Below are positions 14,186-23,110 of a stretch of 64,000 bases of DNA, one piece after another; the stretch's first letter is position 1, and each line of letters opens with the position of its first letter. Origin of the DNA: Desulfofundulus thermobenzoicus (lineage in GTDB: Bacteria > Bacillota > Desulfotomaculia > Desulfotomaculales > Desulfovirgulaceae). The notes beneath the pieces are model-generated. The model saw only the letters and a list, made by a program, of their open reading frames with translations. It did no database searches and was not told where the DNA came from. The position numbers were made by a program, and so were the translations under genes. The DNA lies in contig NZ_WHYR01000008.1 in NCBI RefSeq assembly GCF_009428905.1, positions 27,883-91,882 of the forward strand. The letters are read 5' to 3'.

Positions 14186-15375
14186 ACGGCGCCGGCATCC
14201 CTGGCCAGGGCTTCGGCCTTGTCGGTGCGTTCCCAGGGCAGGTCGATGTCGGTGCGGCCGAAGTGCCCGTAAACAGCCACCCGGCGGTAGATGGGCCGGC
14301 GCAGGTTCAGGGTTTTGATAATGCCCGCCGGCCGCAAATCGAAGTGGCGGCGTATCAGTTGAACCAGCAGATCCTCCCCCACCTTCCCGGTGCCAAAGGT
14401 GTCCACCATGATGGATACCGGCCGGGCCACACCGATGGCATAGGCCACCTGCACTTCACACTTGTCCGCCAGCCCCGCCGCTACGATGTTCTTGGCCACG
14501 TAACGGGCGGCGTAACTGGCCGAACGGTCCACCTTGGTGGGATCCTTACCCGAAAAGCAGCCCCCACCGTGACGGGCCATCCCGCCGTATGTATCCACAA
14601 TGATTTTCCGCCCGGTGAGCCCCGTGTCCCCCTGGGGGCCGCCGATCACAAAACGGCCGGTGGGGTTGATGAAGTAACGGGTGGTGGGACTCAGCAACTC
14701 CGGCGGAACCACCGGACGAACCACCCTCTCGATTACATCTTCCCGGATCTGATCCAGTTCCACCCTGGGGTGGTGCTGGGTGGAAATGACCAGCGTATCC
14801 AGGCGCAGCGGCCGGTCGTCTTCGTATTCCACCGTCACCTGCACTTTGCCGTCCGGGCGCAGGTAGGGGATCTCCCGGGTCTTGCGCACAGTGGCCAACC
14901 GGCGGGCCAGCTTGTGGGCCAGGGAAATGGGCAGGGGCATCAGTTCCTTCGTTTCATTGGTGGCATAGCCGAACATCATTCCCTGGTCGCCGGCGCCGAT
15001 GGCTTCTATTTCCGAGTCCGTCATTTCCCCGGTACGGGCTTCCAGCGCTCTGTCCACCCCCATGGCAATGTCGGGGGACTGTTCATCAATGGAGGTTATC
15101 ACCGAGCAGGTGTCGCAGTCAAAGCCGTACTTGGCCCTGGTGTAGCCGATCTCCCGCACCGTCTCCCGGGCCACCCGGGGGATATCCACATAGCACCTGG
15201 TGGTGATTTCCCCGGCCACCAGAATAAGGCCCGTGGTCACCAGGGTTTCGCAGGCCACCCGGGCCAGGGGGTCCTGGGCGATTATTTCATCTAAAATGGC
15301 ATCGGAGATCTGGTCGGCCACCTTATCCGGGTGGCCCTCGGTTACAGATTCTGATGTAAACAGGCGTCTGGCCAT
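14164..15375 (-). CDS. metK: S-adenosylmethionine synthetase
   Basis: Makes S-adenosylmethionine from ATP and methionine in the cytoplasm. Family motifs are all present: [20 protein letters not shown] at the start, [32 protein letters not shown] and [19 protein letters not shown]. The length of 403 residues is close to normal. The natural C-terminus ([17 protein letters not shown]) is followed by seven to eight residues (AVCQGTVL) encoded by a REP-like repeat, which also provides the TGA stop, so the original end was replaced by repeat insertion. Monocistronic with its own promoter; no SAM riboswitch is visible in the short leader. Confidence 0.97.
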   Translation of the reverse strand: MARRLFTSESVTEGHPDKVADQISDAILDEIIAQDPLARVACETLVTTGLILVAGEITTRCYVDIPRVARETVREIGYTRAKYGFDCDTCSVITSIDEQSPDIAMGVDRALEARTGEMTDSEIEAIGAGDQGMMFGYATNETKELMPLPISLAHKLARRLATVRKTREIPYLRPDGKVQVTVEYEDDRPLRLDTLVISTQHHPRVELDQIREDVIERVVRPVVPPELLSPTTRYFINPTGRFVIGGPQGDTGLTGRKIIVDTYGGMARHGGGCFSGKDPTKVDRSASYAARYVAKNIVAAGLADKCEVQVAYAIGVARPVSIMVDTFGTGKVGEDLLVQLIRRHFDLRPAGIIKTLNLRRPIYRRVAVYGHFGRTDIDLPWERTDKAEALARDAGAVCQGTVL

Positions 15376-15411
15376 GGTTACCGCCTCCTCATGGGTAAAA
15401 CTGCCACGAAT

Positions 15412-15440
15412 ATTCTAGCAAATGCACCGGGTGGTGTCAA
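15412..15440 (-). promoter_or_regulatory. metK promoter
   Basis: Minus strand TTGACA (15440-15435), 17-bp spacer, TAGAAT (15417-15412), about 35 bp before the metK start. Close to the vegetative sigma-A consensus. Confidence 0.7.
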
Positions 15441-15543
15441 ATTAAATCGAGATGAAGCGGCAGTTTTTCACGTACCGGCCGGAACTACTCCTTACCCGGG
15501 CAGGATATTACAAAAATAGACATAATTTTTCCATTTTCTGGCC

Positions 15544-15573
15544 TTGACGGTGACCCGCCCAGGGGGGTATAAT
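15544..15573 (+). promoter_or_regulatory. Promoter of the DUF1659/DUF2922 cassette
   Basis: TTGACG (15544-15549), 18-bp spacer, TATAAT (15568-15573), followed by a roughly 65-bp leader to the DUF1659 start codon. The spacer is an unusually G-rich run. Confidence 0.75.
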
Positions 15574-15641
15574 GATACCCACAGGGGGAACACACGTTCG
15601 GTACCGAAGAAGAAAACCCCGGAAAGGAGGCGAATTCACCC

Positions 15642-15866
15642 ATGCCTGTAAACAAGGTTCCCACCGGCACCGTCCTGCGCCTGGTGCTGCAGACCGGGGT
15701 GGACGCAAGTGGCAATCCGGTCTACCGCAACAAGAACCTGAACAACGTGCGGCCCGACGCTTTGGACCAGGATCTCTTTGATGTGGCCCAGGCCCTGGCC
15801 GGCCTGCAGGAGTATACCCTGAACAGCGTCAACCGCATCGACAACGCCCGGCTGGTCCAGGCATAG
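15642..15866 (+). CDS. DUF1659 family protein (74 aa)
   Basis: Small protein of the DUF1659 family, found in Firmicutes next to DUF2922 and YvrJ proteins; molecular function unknown. The sequence has the family shape: a beta-rich N-terminus (TVLRLVLQTGVDASGNPVYRN), then NLNNVRPDALDQDLFDVAQALAGL and a C-terminal IDNARLVQA. Start ATG is preceded by GGAAAGGAGG. It is transcribed with DUF2922 and yvrJ behind its own promoter. Confidence 0.85.
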   Translation: MPVNKVPTGTVLRLVLQTGVDASGNPVYRNKNLNNVRPDALDQDLFDVAQALAGLQEYTLNSVNRIDNARLVQA

Positions 15867-16150
15867 CCTCTTATAAGAGGCGGCCTGCCGCCGGCCCCGG
15901 CGGGCTGCCTGCACCCCATTGACCTCCAGGGACAAGGAGCAATGCACCGCCCGCCGGCAAAGGCGCCGCTGCCCCCGCCCACCCGGCGGAGAAAGGGACA
16001 GCATTAAAGTAAAGCTGTGACAAAAACGGCAACACCCCGTGTATCCCGGCAGGAACAGACCAATTCAAATTGTTCGGCCGGCCATAAAAAACGGGAACGG
16101 TCCGGATATGCGGCTATCAGCCGGCCGGCACGAAAGGAGGTGTATAAAGT
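15867..16150. other. Gap between DUF1659 and DUF2922 genes
   Basis: 284 bp, GC-rich, with no supported ORF on either strand. A short inverted stretch GCCTCTTATAAGAGGC just after the DUF1659 stop (15865-15880) could be an attenuating hairpin. Confidence 0.4.
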
Positions 16151-16384
16151 ATGCCCGTGACCACCACCCAGACCCTGCGCATGGTCTTTCGCAATGAAAA
16201 CGGGTCCAACTTTTCCATCAGCCTGGACAATCCCAAAAACGACCTCACTGCGGCTCAAATCGAGGCCGTCATGGACCTGATCATCAGCAAAAACGTCTTC
16301 CTCACCAACGGAGGCGCCCTGGTCTCCAAGCAGGACGTACAGATCGTGGACCGGACCACCAACGACCTGTACGACCCGGCTTAA
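16151..16384 (+). CDS. DUF2922 family protein (77 aa)
   Basis: Small protein of the DUF2922 family, the usual partner of DUF1659; function unknown. Recognisable features are the opening TTQTLRMVFRNENGSNFSIS, the central LDNPKNDLTAAQIEAVMDL and the C-terminal DVQIVDRTTNDLYDP. A strong ribosome-binding site (GAAAGGAGGTG) precedes the ATG. It follows DUF1659 in the same direction and is probably co-transcribed. Confidence 0.85.
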   Translation: MPVTTTQTLRMVFRNENGSNFSISLDNPKNDLTAAQIEAVMDLIISKNVFLTNGGALVSKQDVQIVDRTTNDLYDPA

Positions 16385-16822
16385 GACCCTCCCCGTCAAA
16401 TCCCCAGCCCTTCGGCCCCCGGCCGCCAGGCCGGGGCCGAAGGGGCGGCCGCAGGGGGTGGATTGCGTCATTTTTTCGCGACCCCGGGTACCGGCGCAAC
16501 ACAATTCACAGGCACACCCTGCCGCCCCACCCCGCGTAACCGGTAGTCCCAGCCAATCACTCCAGCTTCTTCCCGCCTCAAAGGTCATTCTACTACCCGG
16601 CATTACCGCACCCATAGCCGGCTGCACCGGGATTAAAAATGGCATTTGACAAGCTTTCACTGAAACCGGTGCTTATTACAAAGGTGCAACGTTATCCTTA
16701 AGCGATAAGATACTGCCAATCGCTGGAGCGAGGGAAATATCAGTGCCTGCACCGGTTCAGCTACAGAACTGCCCGGAAAGCGCCCCGGGAACACTTATCC
16801 GCCGTAAAGGATGAAAACTTCA
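16385..16822. other. Intergenic region before yvrJ
   Basis: It holds a very strong GC hairpin (16408-16444, CCCTTCGGCCCC arm with a one-base bulge) after the DUF2922 stop, without a T tract. The rest has no supported ORF; the long minus-strand frame across it has no ribosome-binding site and unconvincing composition. Confidence 0.5.
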
Positions 16823-16929
16823 TTTCCAGGAGGTGTTGTTTGAGGAAAGCATCCTTAAATAACGACGGAAAACAAACAGTACGGCATTGCCTACGTTTCC
16901 AGGAGGTGTTGCTCATGGAAAGCATCCTG
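16823..16929 (+). repeat. Duplicated yvrJ ribosome-binding site and start region
   Basis: TTTCCAGGAGGTGTTG followed by GGAAAGCATCCT occurs at 16823-16855 and again at 16896-16929, the second being the real yvrJ start. In the first copy the ATG is GAG and the frame ends after six codons (ESILK-stop), so it is a dead relic of a tandem copy. Confidence 0.75.
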
Positions 16930-17061
16930 CAGGCCATAGGCAACCTGGGCTTCCCCATCGCCGTTTCCGTCTATTTGCTGGTACGCATCGAGGCCAAACT
17001 GGAAAACCTGGCCGCCAGCATCGCCGGCCTGGCCCAGGCGGTGAACGGTCTGCGCAAATAA
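16915..17061 (+). CDS. yvrJ: YvrJ family small membrane protein (48 aa)
   Basis: A 48-residue protein with one N-terminal membrane segment (NLGFPIAVSVYLLVRIE) and an amphipathic tail (KLENLAASIAGLAQAVNGL), as in the YvrJ family of Firmicutes. It is the third member of the cassette with DUF1659 and DUF2922; the role is unknown. I choose ATG 16915 because AGGAGGTGTT precedes it. An in-frame TTG 75 bases earlier has its own AGGAGG from the duplicated region but would add an unrelated 25-residue leader. Confidence 0.85.
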   Translation: MESILQAIGNLGFPIAVSVYLLVRIEAKLENLAASIAGLAQAVNGLRK

Positions 17062-17083
17062 AAGGCAAAGTTAATACAGAAAA

Positions 17084-17120
17084 GACCGGACGGTGAAGAC
17101 ACCCCGGTCCTTTATTTTTG
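17084..17120 (+). terminator. Terminator of the DUF1659-DUF2922-yvrJ cassette
   Basis: GACCGG-AC-GGTG-AAGA-CACC-CCGGTC forms a double-stem hairpin (17084-17109) followed by CTTTATTTTT. Confidence 0.8.
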
Positions 17121-17122
17121 AC

Positions 17123-17494
17123 TTAACCGGTGGAACCCATTTTGGCCATCCTCATTTCCTGAATGGCCACTTCATGGGCCAGTAATCTTTCATCCTGTCT
17201 GGCTAATCTTAAAAGAATATAATCCATTCTTCCTTCCAGGGCTGCCAGCTTCAACCGGTGTTCTTCCTGACCCCGGCGCAGTTCTTCCACGCTCCGGCGC
17301 AGCTCATCCTGGCCCTGACGCAGCTCATCCTGGCCCTGACGCAGCTCATCCTGGCCCCGGCGTAGCTCATCCTGACCCCGGCACAAATCTTCCACACCCC
17401 GGCGCAGTTCTTCCACCGCCGCATTGGTATTCCCAACAATATGAATCAACTGGGCAACCATATCGTAAACCTGGGTTAATTTGTTTTCGGACAT
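17123..17494 (-). CDS. Coiled-coil hypothetical protein with 7-residue repeats (123 aa)
   Basis: No family recognised beyond a coiled coil. Residues about 30-80 consist of near-identical heptads (RGQDELR, RQGQDEL) encoded by 21-bp tandem repeats at about 17270-17400. These are flanked by a helical N-terminus (MSENKLTQVYDMVAQLIHIV) and C-terminus (LARQDERLLAHEVAIQEMR). The heptads should form a parallel coiled coil and can change in number by slippage. It lies alone, convergent with the yvrJ cassette. Confidence 0.65.
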   Translation of the reverse strand: MSENKLTQVYDMVAQLIHIVGNTNAAVEELRRGVEDLCRGQDELRRGQDELRQGQDELRQGQDELRRSVEELRRGQEEHRLKLAALEGRMDYILLRLARQDERLLAHEVAIQEMRMAKMGSTG

Positions 17495-17571
17495 GCCAAA
17501 CCCTCCTTTACAGCCCCGGCACCTCCCGCACCGGAGAGGGCCAGGCTCACGTTTTCCAATGTCCCCCTCCT

Positions 17572-19074
17572 TTACAGCCCCAGCATTTCCCGCATGGCCT
17601 GCTGCAGGCGGTGCAGTTCCTCTTCGCTGTTGGCCTCCACGTAGATGCGGAACAGTGGTTCGGTGCCGGAAGCCCGTACCAGGACCCAGGAGCCGTTCTC
17701 CAGCACCAGTTTAATTCCGTCCACGGCAATGCGCCGCTCCACCTGCAAGCCGCCCAGTACGGGAGGATTCAGTTCTTTCAGCAGTCCCAGCACCCGCTCC
17801 TTGCCGGTCGCCGACGTGTGCATGTCCAGCCGCTCGCTGTACAGGCGACCGAAACGGGACCAGATATCTTCCAGGAGGTCCCCCAGGCCCTTGCCGTGCA
17901 CGGCCACCATTTCCGCCGCCAGCAGGCCGGCCAGAATGCCGTCCTTTTCCGGGATGTGCCCCCGCACGGACAGGCCGCCGCTTTCCTCCCCCCCCAGCAG
18001 GCAGTTCTTTTCCAGCATATGCTGGCCGATATATTTAAAGCCCACCGGCATCTCGTAAACTTCCTGCTCAAAGGCCCGGGCCAGGCGGTCCAGCAGGTGG
18101 GTGGTGGCCACGGTGCGGGCCACGGGACCCCGCTGCTCCCGGGCGGTGAGCAGGTGGTAATAAAGCAACGGCAGGAACTGGTTGGGCGGAATGTAGCTAC
18201 CGTCCCGGTCGATGATGCCAAAACGGTCCGCGTCCCCGTCCAGGGCCAGCCCCAGATGGGCCTGTCTCTCCAGCACCAGGGAACGCAGTTCCCCCAGGGA
18301 CTTGCCCGTGGGCTCGGGCAGGCCGCCGCCAAAGAGGGGATCCCGCCGGTTGTGGATCACTTCCACCCGTACTCCATGTGCGCCCAGCAAGTCTTCCAGA
18401 TAACCGATGCCCGCCCCGTACATGGGGTCCACCATCACTTTCAACCCGGCCCGGCCGATGGCCCCCAGATCCACCAGGGTCTGGACATGGTTAAAGTAAG
18501 CCGGCCGGGGATCGATTATTTCCCGCCGGGCCACGGGTGTCCTTTCCCCGGGGGCGGGGCCGGCGGTCCATTCTCCCGCCGGCCACTCCACCGCCTCTTC
18601 CCTGGCAAAATCACCCCATGAGATGGCGCCCCCCTCCCCGGCGGTCTTTTCCGCTTCCTGCAGCCGGCGGATATTTTCTTCGATCTCCCGGGTGATATGG
18701 GGCAGGGCCGGCCCGGCATATTCGGGAATGAACTTGAAACCGTTGTATTCCGGCGGGTTGTGGCTGGCCGTAAGCATGACCGCCCCTCCGGCCCGGTGTT
18801 CTTTGATGGCGAAGGCCGTAACTGGAGTGGGGGTGGCCCGGGCGGTGAGATATACGGGAATACCCCGGGCAGTGAACACACCGGCCACGTTTTCAGCCAG
18901 CTGATCCGAAAGGAAACGGTTATCATAACCCACCACCACACCCCGCTCCGCCAGGCCGTGGGTACGGATGTAATCGGCCACGGCCCGGGCCACCAGGGCC
19001 ACGTTATCAAAGGTAAAATCCCGGGCCAGAATGCCCCGCCAGCCGTCGGTACCAAAGGAAATTCCGGTTGTCAA
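17572..19074 (-). CDS. Phosphoglucomutase/phosphomannomutase family enzyme (500 aa)
   Basis: Alpha-D-phosphohexomutase that interconverts hexose 1- and 6-phosphates, supplying glucose-1-P or mannose-1-P for nucleotide sugars. All four family loops are visible: the phospho-serine loop TASHNPPEYNGFK, the metal loop LALDGDADRFG, the sugar loop GGEESGG and the C-terminal phosphate loop RASGTEPLFRIYVE. The frame is open to 19185, but the first 37 codons are not family sequence. A TTG at 19074 (LTTGISFGTDGWRG) preceded by GGGAGGAAACC is the best start. It is near galU, which would use glucose-1-P. Confidence 0.9.
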   Translation of the reverse strand: MTTGISFGTDGWRGILARDFTFDNVALVARAVADYIRTHGLAERGVVVGYDNRFLSDQLAENVAGVFTARGIPVYLTARATPTPVTAFAIKEHRAGGAVMLTASHNPPEYNGFKFIPEYAGPALPHITREIEENIRRLQEAEKTAGEGGAISWGDFAREEAVEWPAGEWTAGPAPGERTPVARREIIDPRPAYFNHVQTLVDLGAIGRAGLKVMVDPMYGAGIGYLEDLLGAHGVRVEVIHNRRDPLFGGGLPEPTGKSLGELRSLVLERQAHLGLALDGDADRFGIIDRDGSYIPPNQFLPLLYYHLLTAREQRGPVARTVATTHLLDRLARAFEQEVYEMPVGFKYIGQHMLEKNCLLGGEESGGLSVRGHIPEKDGILAGLLAAEMVAVHGKGLGDLLEDIWSRFGRLYSERLDMHTSATGKERVLGLLKELNPPVLGGLQVERRIAVDGIKLVLENGSWVLVRASGTEPLFRIYVEANSEEELHRLQQAMREMLGL

Positions 19075-19421
19075 AACAAGGTTTCCTCCCTTCGGTTCGG
19101 ATGGAAAACGGCAGGCCGGTATGGCCCCGCCGTATGCGTGGTGCCGGCGGAAACGGGGAAAGCGCGGACTAATGCGGATTACCATACGCCGCCCGGCCGT
19201 CCGTAACGGCCGCCTCCCGTGTCCCCGGCCCCAACCGCACCTCTTGATGGTAATTCTATTCCTGCCACGAAATTCCTGCCCGCATAAGCAATATTTTCCT
19301 CCACCTGCCGTGAGCTTAGCCTCCTTAAATACGACCCACCGGCCTGACCGGCAACTACAAATCCGTCACCGGCCCCGGTGCCGGCTATAAGGCTTTCACC
19401 TTCCACCGGGAACTGTGCCTG
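19075..19421. other. Intergenic region between phosphohexomutase and DUF421 genes
   Basis: 347 bp without a supported ORF. Nothing recognisable beyond the expected promoter for the minus-strand phosphohexomutase gene. Confidence 0.4.
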
Positions 19422-20159
19422 TCACTGGGGCATTTTCCCCGGCAGCTTATCGGTCATATCGGTCATGTGCTCCATGGTATCGTGTTTTCGATCCACGTAA
19501 AGGTTGCCATCGGAGTCCAGACTGGCGTAAATCACATCCTTAACCGACTTGATGCCCTGCTTTTCCAGCTCCCGGTAGAGCCAGTCCTCGGTCAGGTTGT
19601 TTTGCTTGAGATTTTGCTGGATCACCACCCCATCCACAATCAATTCCGAGGGTATACCCTGATATCCGGTGGATATCTGCATGTCCGCGGGGGTCAGGGG
19701 CTGCTTGTGACTTTTCAACAGAACGCTCAACTCTCCATTGGGCTCGGCCACGGCAAATTCCACGTCGGCAATGTTGAACACATTTTTCTCCCGCAGCTGC
19801 ATTATCAGGTTATCCACGTTGTATATCAACTTCTTCATATTATCTTCCAGAATCTTCCCGTTATGGATTACCACCGTTGGTTCGCCCTCGATTAATTTAC
19901 GCAAGGGACGGTATTTTAGGGATGCATATTCCGAAACTATTGTCAAAAGGCCGAAGAGCAGCAGGCCAAAAGCGTAGTACCAGCCGCTTTCCTTTATATC
20001 CGTAACCATGGCCGCCGCAATGGAACCGAGCACAATGGCATTGACAAAATCGCTGACCGTAAGCTGACCCACCTGGCTTTTGCCCACCAGCCGGGTAATC
20101 ACCATTACCCCCACAAAGGCGCCCACACCGCGGATGAGGATTTCCAGATATGAATTCAT
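19422..20159 (-). CDS. DUF421 (YetF/YdfR-like) membrane protein (245 aa)
   Basis: Three N-terminal membrane segments (LIRGVGAFVGVMVITRLVG, FVNAIVLGSIAAAMVT, YAFGLLLFGLLTIVSEYAS) are followed by a cytoplasmic DUF421 domain with the motifs GEPTVVIHNGKI, NIADVEFAVAEPNGELSVL and the partner region SELIVDGVVIQQNLKQ. Bacillus homologues (YetF family) are linked to spores and stress, but the function is unproven. ATG 20159 is chosen because GGGAGGAAGGGAATAT precedes it; the frame extends 16 codons further without support. Confidence 0.85.
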   Translation of the reverse strand: MNSYLEILIRGVGAFVGVMVITRLVGKSQVGQLTVSDFVNAIVLGSIAAAMVTDIKESGWYYAFGLLLFGLLTIVSEYASLKYRPLRKLIEGEPTVVIHNGKILEDNMKKLIYNVDNLIMQLREKNVFNIADVEFAVAEPNGELSVLLKSHKQPLTPADMQISTGYQGIPSELIVDGVVIQQNLKQNNLTEDWLYRELEKQGIKSVKDVIYASLDSDGNLYVDRKHDTMEHMTDMTDKLPGKMPQ

Positions 20160-20354
20160 ATATTCCCTTCCTCCCATACAACCGCCCTTTTTCCCCGGGC
20201 ACGGCAAAAATCAAAAAATGGTCGTGCCACATACAAACCTTAGTTTACCGGGAGCCGGTGTATTTATACACCGGCAGGTGAGTTAATGTACCCGGTGCGT
20301 TGACTTATTTCTCCGGATATTTTGGGAATAATGGTATATGGGAGGGATTCAACG

Positions 20355-20495
20355 GTGAGTAAAAAAACAAAAACACTGCTCAAGCAATTGGCAAAACGAC
20401 AGCAAATGTTTGAAGATTACCTGAGGCAACTTAAAGAAAGCCGGGAGGAGAAAAAAACGCCCACCCGGAAGCAGGTAACGGTAACAGTCCGGTAA
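20355..20495 (+). CDS. Small basic helical protein (46 aa)
   Basis: Short frame with GTG start and GGGAGGGATTC ribosome-binding site. The product is lysine-rich and helical (KKTKTLLKQLAKRQQMFEDY, LRQLKESREEKKTP). No family recognised. The good ribosome-binding site, amino-acid composition and plus-strand isolation between two minus-strand genes favour a real small gene. Confidence 0.5.
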   Translation: MSKKTKTLLKQLAKRQQMFEDYLRQLKESREEKKTPTRKQVTVTVR

Positions 20496-20538
20496 AACCG
20501 TTACCACCGGCTATTCTGTCAAAAAGGTGCGGGCACGG

Positions 20539-20636
20539 CCCGGCACTCGCTGGAATACTACTATAACTCCCGCTGTTTCAGACTTTAATTGATACCACCG
20601 GTTTACGAAGACTTGACGTGCCAGTGGAGTGCCGGG
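20539..20636. repeat. 98-bp element with terminal inverted repeats
   Basis: CCCGGCACTCGCTGG (20539-20553) and CCAGTGGAGTGCCGGG (20621-20636) are inverted copies. The interior is AT-richer than the flanks and has no ORF. Same motif family as 1162-1252 and 13176-13190; MITE-like in form. Confidence 0.45.
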
Positions 20637-20695
20637 TCAAAAGCACGGCTGCGGGTAGCTGCCCCGGGGTAAGCCGGCGACCGGCCGCCAAATTA

Positions 20696-21565
20696 TTAAA
20701 GGTTTTTAGCCAGTTCTTTAAGATAAGCGGCAAACTGGGCCGTCAGGTCCGGCCTGTCCAGGGCAAATTCCACCATGGCCTTCAAATAGCCCAGCTTATC
20801 ACCTACGTCGTAACGCTGCCCTTTAAACACCAGTCCGTACATGGGCTGCTCCCGGCAGAGCACTTTCAGGGCATCGGTAAGCTGAATCTCACCGCCGGCT
20901 CCCGGAGGCGTTTCGGCCAGGATGTCAAAAATGCGGGGGTGAATGATATAACGGCCCATGATGGCCAGACGGGAAGGGGCTTCTTCCGGGGAGGGCTTTT
21001 CCACCAGATCCCGCACCCGGTAAACACCATCCCTGACGGGTTCGGCATCCAGAATGCCGTATTTACTGACATCCTCCGGGGGCACCTCCTGTACCGCCAG
21101 AATGGTGCCCGGCATCTCGTCGTACAGGTCCAGCAGCTGTTTCAAACAGGGGGTTTTGCTGCGCACTATATCGTCACCCAGGAGCACGGCAAAGGGCTCC
21201 TCACCGATAAATTTACGGGCGCAGTACACGGCATGGCCCAGGCCCCGGGGCTCCTTCTGCCGCACATAATATATATCCACCAGTTCGCTTATATACTGCA
21301 CCACCTCCAGAAGATCCAGCTTGCCCTTGTTGCGCAGCTGCTCTTCCAGGCTGGGCGACTTGTCAAAATGGTCCTCAATGGCCCTCTTGTGGCGGCCGGT
21401 GATGATCAGGATATCCTCCACACCGGAGTATACGGCTTCCTCAATAATGTACTGGATGGTTGGTTTGTCCACGATGGGCAACATTTCCTTTGGTTGCGCC
21501 TTGGTGGCCGGTAAAAAACGCACCCCCAACCCGGCCGCCGGAATGATGGCCTTGCGAATATGCAA
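20696..21565 (-). CDS. galU: UTP-glucose-1-phosphate uridylyltransferase
   Basis: Makes UDP-glucose from UTP and glucose-1-P for wall polymers and glycans. The protein has the nucleotidyltransferase signature AAGLGVRFLPATKAQPKEMLPI, VDKPTIQYIIEEAV, LLGDDIVRS and the GYLKAMVEFAL C-terminal motif, at the usual length of 289 residues. The start is TTG 21565 behind GGGGGTG. It is probably fed by the phosphohexomutase 1.6 kb downstream. Confidence 0.96.
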   Translation of the reverse strand: MHIRKAIIPAAGLGVRFLPATKAQPKEMLPIVDKPTIQYIIEEAVYSGVEDILIITGRHKRAIEDHFDKSPSLEEQLRNKGKLDLLEVVQYISELVDIYYVRQKEPRGLGHAVYCARKFIGEEPFAVLLGDDIVRSKTPCLKQLLDLYDEMPGTILAVQEVPPEDVSKYGILDAEPVRDGVYRVRDLVEKPSPEEAPSRLAIMGRYIIHPRIFDILAETPPGAGGEIQLTDALKVLCREQPMYGLVFKGQRYDVGDKLGYLKAMVEFALDRPDLTAQFAAYLKELAKNL

Positions 21566-21722
21566 AAAGCAACACCCCCGTTAATGTAAAATAAGCGGTC
21601 CAGTTGCTGGAAAGGACCGCTGCCATAACCTTTACTACAACGAGGTTTGTGAACTCAATTCACGATAAGTAATACCCCCGGTGGCTGAAAACCCATACCC
21701 CGGAGAACCCGCCCCGGCGCGG

Positions 21723-22802
21723 TTAAAATTTACCCGAAACATGCCGGCCCTTGGGAGAAGTTTTTCCCACCACCCCTCCCAGGATGCCCACCCGGTTGGC
21801 GGCCGTTATGATGATCACGGCCAGCACCACCAGCAGGGCCATGGCCTGGTCCGTGGCCACCAGGTTGAGGATCACGGCACTGGCCCCCAGCAGGGCGCTT
21901 ATGGCATAGATTACCAGCACCGCCTGCCGGTGGGACAGCCCGATGGCCAGCAACTGGTGGTGCAGATGTTCTTTGTCCGGCTGAAAGATGGACCGGTGTT
22001 TGTGGTAGCGACGCAACACGGCAAAGGTGGTATCCAGAAGGGGTATGCCCAGAATGACCATGGGCACCACCACAGACACGGCAGTGACACTCTTGGTCAG
22101 CCCCATAACGGCCATGGCCGCCAGGGTATAACCCAGCAGCATGGAACCCGAGTCCCCCAGGAATATCCTGGCGGGGTGAAAATTATACCGCAGGAAACCC
22201 AGCAAAGCGCCGGTCAGGATCAGAGCCAGCCAAATCACTTCCTGCTGCCCGGCGGCACCAAAAACATGCCACTGGGTCCAGCCCACCACCGCCATGGTCA
22301 GGGCCGCAATACAGGAAACCCCTCCGGCCAGCCCATCCAACCCGTCAATCAAATTAACGGCGTTGGTTACGGCCACCACCCAGAATACGGTAATCACCAT
22401 GCCCAGATCGCCCAGGTACAGGATCTGACCGCTGACGGGGTTGGTAATGAAAAACACCTGTATTCCGAAAGGCAGTAAAATAAGCGCCGCGGTAATTTGC
22501 CCGCCCAACTTCACCCGGGGGGAAAGCCCCCGGATATCATCCAACGCTCCCACCAGGGTGATCAGCGTCATCCCCAAAAGCAAACCGTAAACTGCACGGC
22601 CCGGCTGCATGGTGGCCAGAACGGCAACCATAAACCCCAGGTAAACCGCCAGCCCCCCCAGACGGGGCATCAATTCATGATGCACTTTCCGGGCGTTGGG
22701 CCGGTCCACCGCCCCCCAACGGAAGGCCTGCCGTCTGACCCACGGGGTCACCACCAGGGTAACGGCCCCGGCCAGCAACAGACCTGCTATGCCAAACAGC
22801 AA
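21723..22802 (-). CDS. Undecaprenyl-phosphate sugar-1-phosphate transferase (WecA/TagO/MraY family)
   Basis: Polytopic membrane enzyme that starts lipid-linked polymer synthesis by moving a HexNAc-1-phosphate from UDP-sugar to undecaprenyl phosphate. Visible are about eleven membrane segments and the family motifs GALDDIRGLSP, NAVNLIDGLDGLAGG (catalytic Asp), FLGDSGSMLLGY and the basic loop DKEHLHHQLLAIGLSHRQA. The last is the HxH-type motif of the WecA/TagO group rather than MraY. Two TTG starts are possible; the one at 22802 has GGAGG at 8-nt spacing. It likely primes the secondary wall polymer completed by the TagA, CsaB and LCP proteins at 34-40 kb. Confidence 0.93.
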   Translation of the reverse strand: MLFGIAGLLLAGAVTLVVTPWVRRQAFRWGAVDRPNARKVHHELMPRLGGLAVYLGFMVAVLATMQPGRAVYGLLLGMTLITLVGALDDIRGLSPRVKLGGQITAALILLPFGIQVFFITNPVSGQILYLGDLGMVITVFWVVAVTNAVNLIDGLDGLAGGVSCIAALTMAVVGWTQWHVFGAAGQQEVIWLALILTGALLGFLRYNFHPARIFLGDSGSMLLGYTLAAMAVMGLTKSVTAVSVVVPMVILGIPLLDTTFAVLRRYHKHRSIFQPDKEHLHHQLLAIGLSHRQAVLVIYAISALLGASAVILNLVATDQAMALLVVLAVIIITAANRVGILGGVVGKTSPKGRHVSGKF

Positions 22803-23110
22803 GTACAATCCCTCCGCTCAACTGCATTCTGGATGTACGCACCGGACCGACCGTGCGGCCGGTGAGCGTCATCCGAGCCCACAGTACCAGGAGTATTGTA
22901 CCATTTTGAACTTTTTTACTACAAATACTGTCAGAGGACGCCGGAGGGCAAAAAACAATGTATGGGGCCAAATGGACAAGCTGAGCCGGTAAATCGGTTA
23001 ATTGAGACAAAATTTACATATCAACCAGCCGTTCCCCCGGCTGAAACCCACCCCGGTCAAGACATCGGCTATTCCAGGTGAACTGCCCGGCCGGTTTCGC
23101 CGGGGGCATT

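Noticed and set aside
15376..15500. SAM riboswitch before metK
   Set aside because: A sigma-A-type promoter lies only about 40 bp from the start codon, leaving no room for an aptamer, and no S-box core motif is seen.
16004..16660. 218-codon minus-strand frame over DUF2922
   Set aside because: No ribosome-binding site, implausible composition, and it lies antisense to a recognisable small gene.
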